Part shown: positions 1 to 6,000 of the stretch, in pieces | Numbering within the stretch: position 1 is the first letter of the stretch | Layout: each line of letters begins with the position of its first letter | Assembly (NCBI GenBank): GCA_021647685.1 | Contig: JAKIUH010000047.1 | Span: 1-16,385, forward strand | DNA length: 16,385 bases | DNA from: Bacteroidales bacterium | GTDB taxonomy: Bacteria > Bacteroidota > Bacteroidia > Bacteroidales > NBLH01 | Direction: 5' to 3' | The notes under the pieces: generated by a model | What the model was told of the DNA's origin: nothing | The model's database searches: none | What the model saw: only the letters and a program-made list of their open reading frames with translations | Program-made: the position numbers and the translations under genes

Positions 1-211
1 CCTGCGGCTTATCCATCCGGTCAAAAAACTGCCGAGTGTAAGGCGAAAAAGTCTCCACATAGCGACGTTGCCCTTCCGCATAAAGAGTTTGAAAAGCCAG
101 CGAAGATTTCCCCGAACCGCTCGGCCCGGTAATGACATTCAGTTTCCCGACCGGGATATCCAGATCAATCCCCTTCAGATTATTCTGCCGCGCACCCCGG
201 ACTTCAATCAC
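1..211 (-). CDS. uvrA: UvrA-type excinuclease ATPase, N-terminal fragment (cut by window edge)
   Basis: About 70 N-terminal residues of a UvrA-family ABC ATPase, the damage-recognition subunit of nucleotide excision repair, are visible. The frame reads IEVRGARQNNLKGIDLDIP, then a Walker A motif GPSGSGKS (residues ~29-36), then LYAEGQRRYVETFSPYTRQF, which is diagnostic of UvrA. The rest lies left of the window. The start is uncertain: a GTG at 211-209 is placed where many UvrA proteins begin and overlaps the stop of the neighbouring ORF as GTGA, but the frame stays open with plausible residues (KKIRKPSPDQ) back to a TAA at 253-251 and has no ATG. The fragment is about 52% GC, far above the rest of the window. 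The TFSPYTRQFF wording differs from the usual SLSAYARQF, so it may be a UvrA paralogue. A chimeric join at its 5' end is possible. Confidence 0.8.
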   Translation of the reverse strand, partial: MIEVRGARQNNLKGIDLDIPVGKLNVITGPSGSGKSSLAFQTLYAEGQRRYVETFSPYTRQFFDRMDKPQ

Positions 212-786
212 CTGATCGGGTGAAGGTTTCCTGATTTTTTTCTTCTTTTTTTATTTCTGATTGCTTGAACTTGTACAATTATACTATCATGAGTCAAGCT
301 TTCGATAAAATATTCTTTTTTATCTCCAAGGACTTGTTTTGTTGAATGATCGATATATTGCCGGGATACTTTTATTATCGGAATATCGGGATAAGTTTCC
401 AAAGGGTAAGCCAAAAAATAAATGGTAATAATGGGTAAAGCATAGCTTTCAGGCGATTCTTCAAGCATCATCACATTGTCCTTATGTGCATATTGATTAC
501 CAAGATAACGGCGAAAGCGCATAATATCTGCAGGAAATTTTGCTTTTTGTAATTCAATAAGTACAATCTGCTCGGTATTGTCTTTAAGTTTAATGCGTGC
601 TTTAAAATCAATACGGTAAACCGTGATGATTTTTTCTTTCATGTTTCGTGCAAATACCTGCGGCTTAAATTCCAAATCAATTATTTCCAATTCAATAAGC
701 GATGAAATAATTAATTTGGCAATACGCTTATCTTCCATAAGGTATTTGAAGACCACATCGTATATCGGATTTGCAACTTTTATCAT
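208..786 (-). CDS. PD-(D/E)XK nuclease family 'transposase' (PDDEXK_2/Rpn-like), C-terminus probably truncated
   Basis: The protein is 192 aa as read. It opens with NPIYDVVFKYLMED and carries a PD-(D/E)XK-type active site: D60 in YRIDFKARI and E78/Q80 in VLIELQK, followed by FPADIMRFRRYLGNQY. This is the pattern of the PDDEXK_2 family (annotated as nuclease-family transposase, related to Rpn recombination-promoting nucleases), which is abundant in Bacteroidota. Family members are usually near 300 aa. Here the family-like sequence stops after LTHDSIIVQVQAIRNKK, and the last ~15 residues (KRRKKSGNLHPIR) come from the A-rich junction and the antisense-frame reading of the uvrA segment. About 80-100 C-terminal residues therefore seem to be missing. 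The start ATG at 786-784 follows a TAnnTTTG-like element at 803-810. Whether the protein is active cannot be told; catalytic residues are present but the tail is lost. Confidence 0.75.
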   Translation of the reverse strand: MIKVANPIYDVVFKYLMEDKRIAKLIISSLIELEIIDLEFKPQVFARNMKEKIITVYRIDFKARIKLKDNTEQIVLIELQKAKFPADIMRFRRYLGNQYAHKDNVMMLEESPESYALPIITIYFLAYPLETYPDIPIIKVSRQYIDHSTKQVLGDKKEYFIESLTHDSIIVQVQAIRNKKRRKKSGNLHPIR

Positions 787-802
787 TTTTTTGCATTTAT
801 TA

Positions 803-810
803 CAAAGTTA
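803..810 (-). promoter_or_regulatory. Bacteroidota-type -7 element upstream of the PDDEXK gene
   Basis: On the minus strand this reads TAACTTTG, an exact match to the Bacteroidota sigma-A -7 consensus TAnnTTTG, 16 bases upstream of the ATG at 786. I could not place a clear TTG -33 element. AT-rich DNA will give chance matches. Confidence 0.4.
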
Positions 811-867
811 CAAAATTTTAACGAAAATTATCATCTACTATTTCACCAACAATAAACTTTACGAAGA

Positions 868-2085
868 CTATGCTCTTTTTAATTTAAAGCTCATTAATAA
901 TCCTGATAACAAAATAATTACAGTCATCCAACCAACAGTATTAAAACCCAATAAGCTCACTAATGCGCCGCCGGGTATTGAAAAAAACATTCCTAATGAT
1001 GTAATATTATTTTGTACAGCTATATAAACCGGTCGTTTATCTTCAGGAGCTATGATAAGAATCAAATTACTAAAAGCCAAGCGAAAACCATCAATTGCTG
1101 CACCGGCAATAAAAAATACGAAATAATAATAATAAATATGATTAGCAATAACAGATAAGATAATGGCAATTGCAATTAAAGAGTAGGAAAGAAGTATAAT
1201 TAAACGGTTTTTTCCACTTGAAGACAGTTTACCCCATAACAAATTGCTCAACATTGCGCCGGCCATTTGTAAAGATATAATAAAACCCACATCTTTTCCG
1301 CTAATACCTATCCGGTCTTTCGCATTTAAAATAATAAAAGGAACAATAAACCAAAAACTATAAGCAATAAGCCGGGAAATAATTTGCAAACGCAAATTTC
1401 TATCTGCTTTTAGTAAAATAATAGCATTGTGTATAAATTTACCAAATTTGCTTTCTTTTTTTGAAATATTTGTCTTTTCATTCTCTTTAAAAAAAAGCAT
1501 AAATGAAAAACTAAAAGCCATAATTAAACCGCTTACCAAAAAAATATAAGCAAAACTATAAGGCGGATGATAATTTGTTAAAAAATATGCTGAAATACCT
1601 CCACTTAAAATACCTGCAAGGCCTGAAGCAAATTGTCTCCCCGCCAAAACCTTACCTCTATATTCTTTTGTAAAAGATTTTCCCAATAGTTCCTGATAAT
1701 AAACGGCTCCAAATCCTGCTGAAAAAGAAAACACAAACATACCAATTGCAAAAAGCAATAAAACAAACTGATGATTTTCGCTAAAAAAATAAATAATTAA
1801 ACCTAATGAAAACCATGATAAAAATCGAAATACAAAAACTCTTTTTAAAAAAGGCAAAACTTTTGGATATGATTGAGCATGAAATGCAGCATACAATTGC
1901 ATTAATATAGCACCTCCACGTAATAAGGCAGAAAAAGTACCTACCAAAACATTACTACCACTAAAATAATGCACAATTAACGGTAATACAGTTGACGGTT
2001 CAGCAATTGCCATAGCACCGGCAAAAAAGAAGCCTTGCAAAATAAATTTTATGCTGTTCGATTGTAAATTTGTATATCTGTCCAT
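868..2085 (-). CDS. MFS-type membrane transporter
   Basis: A 405-aa integral membrane protein with roughly 12 hydrophobic helices, split into two halves by a charged central loop (KENEKTNISKKESKFGKF, about residues 199-216), as expected for the major facilitator superfamily. The loop containing EYRGKVLAGRQFASG (about 140-154) resembles the conserved cytoplasmic loop of MFS proteins, and the C-terminal half has a similar EDKRPVYIAVQN segment. Length and topology are normal for a complete MFS permease of the inner membrane. The substrate cannot be deduced; no neighbouring gene suggests one. The ATG at 2085-2083 is the first start and lies just downstream of a TAnnTTTG-like box (2093-2100), implying a very short leader. 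It is transcribed in the same direction as the PDDEXK gene, 81 bp away, but that gene has its own putative promoter, so an operon is not implied. Confidence 0.85.
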   Translation of the reverse strand: MDRYTNLQSNSIKFILQGFFFAGAMAIAEPSTVLPLIVHYFSGSNVLVGTFSALLRGGAILMQLYAAFHAQSYPKVLPFLKRVFVFRFLSWFSLGLIIYFFSENHQFVLLLFAIGMFVFSFSAGFGAVYYQELLGKSFTKEYRGKVLAGRQFASGLAGILSGGISAYFLTNYHPPYSFAYIFLVSGLIMAFSFSFMLFFKENEKTNISKKESKFGKFIHNAIILLKADRNLRLQIISRLIAYSFWFIVPFIILNAKDRIGISGKDVGFIISLQMAGAMLSNLLWGKLSSSGKNRLIILLSYSLIAIAIILSVIANHIYYYYFVFFIAGAAIDGFRLAFSNLILIIAPEDKRPVYIAVQNNITSLGMFFSIPGGALVSLLGFNTVGWMTVIILLSGLLMSFKLKRA

Positions 2086-2092
2086 AAGATTG

Positions 2093-2100
2093 CAAAAGTA
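2093..2100 (-). promoter_or_regulatory. Bacteroidota-type -7 element upstream of the MFS gene
   Basis: On the minus strand this reads TACTTTTG, matching TAnnTTTG, only 8 bases before the ATG at 2085. If used, the transcript would be leaderless or nearly so. No convincing -33 element is seen. Confidence 0.35.
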
Positions 2101-2353
2101 AAAAAATATTGTTATTTAGTAATTGTCCCGTTTTTTAATTATTAAAACTTCATATCCTTTGGATAGATTATTGCCTTTATTTGCTAACTGATTTTTTGTT
2201 ATGAACATAATCTGCGAATTTAAGATTTTGATATAATTTGCCGGACCGTAAAAAAAATATTTTTTCGAGAATAAATTTTAGCACGATATTTGTTTAAATC
2301 TTATTCAATAATATAGATATTAAATTATAGAAAATCAAAGACTTAAACTTAAA

Positions 2354-2453
2354 CTTTAAGTAAACACCTTACTTTATTGGGATTTAATGAATTAAGTGTA
2401 TTTTTGTCAAAAAATCAATATTTTTTGATATTTTGTAAGGTATTATTTACTTT
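2354..2453. repeat. Nested imperfect palindrome (MITE-like or regulatory structure)
   Basis: An outer arm at 2354-2372, containing AAGTAAACACCTTAC, is complementary to GTAAGGTATTATTTACTT at 2435-2452 with a 3-base bulge. Inside lies a perfect 9-bp hairpin, TCAAAAAAT (2407-2415) / ATTTTTTGA (2420-2428), with loop CAAT. Extreme AT content makes some pairing likely by chance, but the GTAAGG/CCTTAC core and the nesting are unusual. It could be a small non-autonomous element remnant, a bidirectional terminator, or a regulatory cruciform. Confidence 0.4.
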
Positions 2454-2627
2454 TTATGATTTTAAAATTTATACCTTATTGATTTATAGAGCATTAAATC
2501 TAACGATAATTTTAAAGCAATTTAAAGATCGGCTTAAAATAAATTGATTAACATGCTGATAGACAGTGTATTATTCATTAAATATATTTTTCTTTACATA
2601 TTTCTATAATACTTTACATCCGATAAA

Positions 2628-3443
2628 ATGAGCCAAAAAAAGGCATTTAAAAAGCAATTAGCTCAACATAAAATAATTATAGGGATGATTCATCTCGAAG
2701 CAATGCCCGGAACCCCAAAAAACACGCAAAATCCACAATATATTATAAATAAAGCACTTGAAGAGGCTAAAACATATGCTCAAAATGGAATAGAGGCTGT
2801 TATGATAGAAAACATGCATGATGTTCCCTATTTGAACAAAACTGTCGGTGACGAAGTAGCAACACTAACAGCCATAATAGCCTATGAGATTAAAAGAAAA
2901 ACCGGTTTATACTGTGGAATACAAATATTAGCAGGTGCAAATAAAGCAGCTTTAGCAGCTGCACACAGTGCCGTAGCCGATTTTATTAGAGTTGAAGGTT
3001 TTGTTTTTGCTCATATTGCCGATGAAGGCTATATCGAATCATCAGCTGCCGAGTTACTTAGATATAGGAAATTAATTGGTGCAGACGATATTTTAATTTT
3101 TACAGACATTAAGAAAAAACACAGTGCCCATGCTATAAGCTCCGATATAAGTATCGCTGAAACGGCAGAGGCAGCCGAGTTTTTTTTAAGCGATGGTGTT
3201 ATTTTAACAGGTTCATCAACAGGTAAAAAAGCCGATATTAATGAACTTAAAGCCGTTAAAAATACTGTAAAACTACCGGTTTTAATAGGTTCGGGAATTA
3301 CCGATAAAAATATTGCAGAATTTTATCCGTATGCTGATGCATTTATTATTGGTTCTTATTTTAAAGAAAAGGGTAATTGGCAAAATGCTCCTGACCCTAA
3401 ACGGATTAAGCGACTTTTGCACACAATTCAATTATTGAGTTGA
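2628..3443 (+). CDS. BtpA/SgcQ-family TIM-barrel protein
   Basis: A 271-aa protein matching the BtpA/SgcQ family over its whole length. Visible hallmarks are GMIHLEAMPGTP (residues 19-30), a central VIIEN-like segment (AVMIENMHDVPY), DFIRVEGFVFAHIADEG, the glycine-rich DGVILTGSSTG, and VLIGSGIT (about 218-225). The last two are typical phosphate-binding turns of a (beta/alpha)8 barrel. BtpA was first named for a role in photosystem I stability in cyanobacteria, but in non-photosynthetic bacteria the family function is unknown and may be metabolic, involving a phosphorylated substrate. The start is the ATG at 2628; no Shine-Dalgarno is seen, which is normal for Bacteroidota. It appears monocistronic, ending at a hairpin terminator (3498-3520). 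Confidence 0.88.
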   Translation: MSQKKAFKKQLAQHKIIIGMIHLEAMPGTPKNTQNPQYIINKALEEAKTYAQNGIEAVMIENMHDVPYLNKTVGDEVATLTAIIAYEIKRKTGLYCGIQILAGANKAALAAAHSAVADFIRVEGFVFAHIADEGYIESSAAELLRYRKLIGADDILIFTDIKKKHSAHAISSDISIAETAEAAEFFLSDGVILTGSSTGKKADINELKAVKNTVKLPVLIGSGITDKNIAEFYPYADAFIIGSYFKEKGNWQNAPDPKRIKRLLHTIQLLS

Positions 3444-3497
3444 TTGGATGAAGGCTATTATGGCTCTTTGAGCACTGTTGTAAATTGTTAAAATGTT

Positions 3498-3520
3498 ACC
3501 GGCTGCTGGTTGCCGGTTTT
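3498..3520 (+). terminator. Rho-independent terminator after the btpA-like gene
   Basis: Stem ACCGGC (3498-3503) / GCCGGT (3512-3517), 8-base loop, with a T-run through 3520, starting 55 bp downstream of the TGA stop. The short U-tract makes it a modest terminator. Confidence 0.55.
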
Positions 3521-3561
3521 GCTTTCATTGTTAATTGAGTATTGAATATTATTAAAACTTG

Positions 3562-3577
3562 TCCGCCCTTTGGCGGA
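3562..3577. repeat. TCCGCC-loop-GGCGGA hairpin, copy 1
   Basis: A perfect 6-bp GC-rich stem with loop CTTT, conspicuous in AT-rich surroundings. The same stem occurs in another intergenic region at 8783-8798 with a different loop (AGCC). Conserved stem with variable loop suggests a dispersed extragenic palindrome rather than a chance hairpin. Confidence 0.5.
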
Positions 3578-3783
3578 TTGTTACTGCCATTTTCCTACTA
3601 TCCTTCATTTGTACTTGGCTCGCAGCTCTAAAATACTCTTTGAGTATGAACTTGACTACACGATATTGTTAATAACTCACTAAAAAATATCAATAAAAAC
3701 CCTTTATACTCAAAAGAAAACAACATATTTTCGTATAGAAAGAGCATGAATTAAAGTGAACTATGAAAATTTTAAAGTAAACT

Positions 3784-5892
3784 GTGCAAAAATTAAACAT
3801 TGACAGTGATATTACCTATTTGCAAGGTGTGGGTCCCAAAAAAGCGGAAACGCTCCGAAACGAGCTAAATATTGCTACAATAAAAGACTTATTGTACTAC
3901 TTCCCATACAAGCATATAGACCGTAGTCAATTTCATAAAATCAGTGAAATTGATACTGAAATGCCTTATATTCAGCTACGGGGAAGAATTTTAAGTTTCA
4001 ACTTACAAGGTCAAAAATATAAAGAGCGGCTTGTTGCACAATTTGCTGACGAAACAGGCAGTATTGAGCTACTTTGGTTTAAAGGAATTAAGTGGATACA
4101 GCAAAATTTAAAAGTAAACAAAGAGTACATTATCTTCGGAAAACCCGGAAAATTTGCCAATAGAATAAATATCATACATCCTGAAATTGAAGAACCTGAA
4201 CAAGCTGAAAAACAACTAACTGTTGGATTACAGCCCGTTTATTCCGTACCGGAAAAGTTAAAAAAGCAGTACGTAACGACCAAGGTATTAAGCAAACTGA
4301 TTATTGCTGCATTACAATCACTATCAGGCAATATACCGGAGAGTTTGCCGGATTATTTAATTCAACAGCTAAAATTTATGCCGCTAAATCAGGCTATTAA
4401 GCAAATGCATTTTCCCGATAACACAAGCATGTTAAAAAATGCAATTGCGCGTTTGAAGTTTGAAGAATTATTTTATATCCAAATCCATTTGCTGAAGCAA
4501 AAGTTAATCCGGCAAGAAAAATTTAGCGGATTTGTATTTAAAAAAGTTGGTGATAAGTTTAACAATTTCTATCACAACAACTTACCTTTTGAACTTACCG
4601 GAGCACAAAAAAAAGTAATCAAAGAAATACGTAAAGATTTAGGCTCAGGCAAGCAAATGAACCGCTTGCTTCAAGGTGATGTGGGCAGCGGAAAAACCCT
4701 TGTTGCATTAATGGTAATGCTTATAGCCATAGATAATGATTATCAATGCAGTTTAATGGCACCTACTGAAATACTGGCTAAGCAGCATTACAAAAGCATA
4801 TCAAAGCTGCTTGAAGGGCTGGGAGTAGGTGTACAGCTTTTAACAGGTTCTACCAAAACCAAAGAGCGGAAGATCATACATAAAGGGCTTATTGACAATG
4901 AAATAAATATTTTAATAGGTACACATGCACTTATTGAAGATACAGTTAAATTTTACAATCTCGGACTGGTGATTATTGATGAACAACACCGATTTGGCGT
5001 AGCACAAAGGGCTAAGTTGTGGAAAAAAAATATATCGCCACCTCATGTTTTGGTAATGACCGCAACGCCTATTCCACGTACCCTTGCTATGACTTTATAC
5101 GGTGATTTAGATGTATCGATTATTGATGAGCTTCCGCCGGGACGAAAACCTGTAAAAACAGTACACATGTTTGATTCAAAACGGCTTAGACTGTTTAGTT
5201 TCTTAAAAGAACAGATAAAAGCCGGAAGACAAGTATATATTGTGTACCCATTAATTAAAGAATCGGAAACACTTGACTATAAGGATTTAGAAGATGGTTA
5301 CGAGAGTATAACACGTGCATTCCCACCACCTGAGTACACCGTTGCAGTAGTCCACGGGCAAATGAAAGCTGATGAAAAAGAAAAAGCCATGCAGTTGTTT
5401 GTAAAAGGACAAGCTCAAATTATGGTTTCAACTACCGTGATTGAAGTTGGGGTCGATGTCCCAAACGCAACGGTTATGGTCATTGAAAGTGCCGAAAAAT
5501 TCGGATTATCACAATTGCACCAATTGCGTGGGCGCGTAGGGCGCGGAGCCGAACAATCTTGGTGTATATTAATGAGTTCGTACAAACTATCGAACGAGGC
5601 ACGTAAGCGAATACAAACCATGGTACAATCAACCGATGGCTTTGAAATAGCAGAGGTAGATTTAAAGTTACGCGGACCCGGAGATTTAGAAGGTACACAA
5701 CAAAGTGGTATTGCTTTTAATTTAAAACTCACAAACCTGGCAAAAGACATAAAAATTCTGGAATTTGCACGTAATAAAGCTATTGAAATATTAAAATCAG
5801 ACCCGAAGTTGAAAGCACCTGATAACAAGGTAATTGCAGAACAATTAAAACAAAAAAGTATGCAAACTATTCAATGGGGATTAATAAGTTAA
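3784..5892 (+). CDS. recG: ATP-dependent DNA helicase RecG
   Basis: A 702-aa superfamily 2 helicase of normal RecG length. RecG remodels stalled replication forks and branch-migrates Holliday junctions. The N-terminal wedge region begins ITYLQGVGPKKAETL (helix-hairpin-helix type) followed by an OB-fold (IQLRGRILSF, ~62-150). Helicase motifs are all present: Walker A GDVGSGKT (298-305), DEQH (399-402), TATPIPRT (426-433), STTVIEVGVDVP, and HQLRGRVGRG (579-588). The C-terminal RGPGDLEGTQQSG segment is the RecG/Mfd-type C-terminal region. The start is a GTG: an in-frame TAA at 3778-3780 lies just upstream and no other start fits the family N-terminus. It precedes the PPDK-like gene by 108 bp on the same strand; co-transcription is possible but unproven. 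Confidence 0.97.
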   Translation: MQKLNIDSDITYLQGVGPKKAETLRNELNIATIKDLLYYFPYKHIDRSQFHKISEIDTEMPYIQLRGRILSFNLQGQKYKERLVAQFADETGSIELLWFKGIKWIQQNLKVNKEYIIFGKPGKFANRINIIHPEIEEPEQAEKQLTVGLQPVYSVPEKLKKQYVTTKVLSKLIIAALQSLSGNIPESLPDYLIQQLKFMPLNQAIKQMHFPDNTSMLKNAIARLKFEELFYIQIHLLKQKLIRQEKFSGFVFKKVGDKFNNFYHNNLPFELTGAQKKVIKEIRKDLGSGKQMNRLLQGDVGSGKTLVALMVMLIAIDNDYQCSLMAPTEILAKQHYKSISKLLEGLGVGVQLLTGSTKTKERKIIHKGLIDNEINILIGTHALIEDTVKFYNLGLVIIDEQHRFGVAQRAKLWKKNISPPHVLVMTATPIPRTLAMTLYGDLDVSIIDELPPGRKPVKTVHMFDSKRLRLFSFLKEQIKAGRQVYIVYPLIKESETLDYKDLEDGYESITRAFPPPEYTVAVVHGQMKADEKEKAMQLFVKGQAQIMVSTTVIEVGVDVPNATVMVIESAEKFGLSQLHQLRGRVGRGAEQSWCILMSSYKLSNEARKRIQTMVQSTDGFEIAEVDLKLRGPGDLEGTQQSGIAFNLKLTNLAKDIKILEFARNKAIEILKSDPKLKAPDNKVIAEQLKQKSMQTIQWGLIS

Positions 5893-6000
5893 TTTACAAT
5901 TAGTTAATTATACTTTACTAAATTAAAAGTATCAATAAAATGCATTAAATTTATACTTCTCTCAATCATTGAGTATTTATTGCAAACAGAGTATAAAATC

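Larger units (their letters stand above)
2086..2627. other. 542-bp AT-rich intergenic region between divergent genes
   Basis: No coding potential or RNA gene is recognised. The region separates the leftward MFS gene from the rightward btpA-like gene, so it should hold both promoters. The MFS side has a -7-like box at 2093-2100; no clear one was found for the rightward gene. Its one notable structure is the nested palindrome at 2354-2453. Confidence 0.6.
3444..3783. other. 340-bp intergenic region
   Basis: No gene is seen. It contains the terminator hairpin at 3498-3520, a GC-rich 6-bp hairpin at 3562-3577, and a third small hairpin ATACTC-TTT-GAGTAT at 3633-3647. The remaining sequence before recG is AT-rich, and I could not place a confident promoter in it. 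Confidence 0.5.

Noticed and set aside
623..1027. 134-aa plus-strand ORF across the PDDEXK and MFS genes
   Set aside because: It is antisense to two well-supported genes and has low-complexity composition.
5415..5828. 137-aa minus-strand ORF inside recG
   Set aside because: Antisense shadow of strongly conserved recG helicase motifs; no protein-family resemblance.
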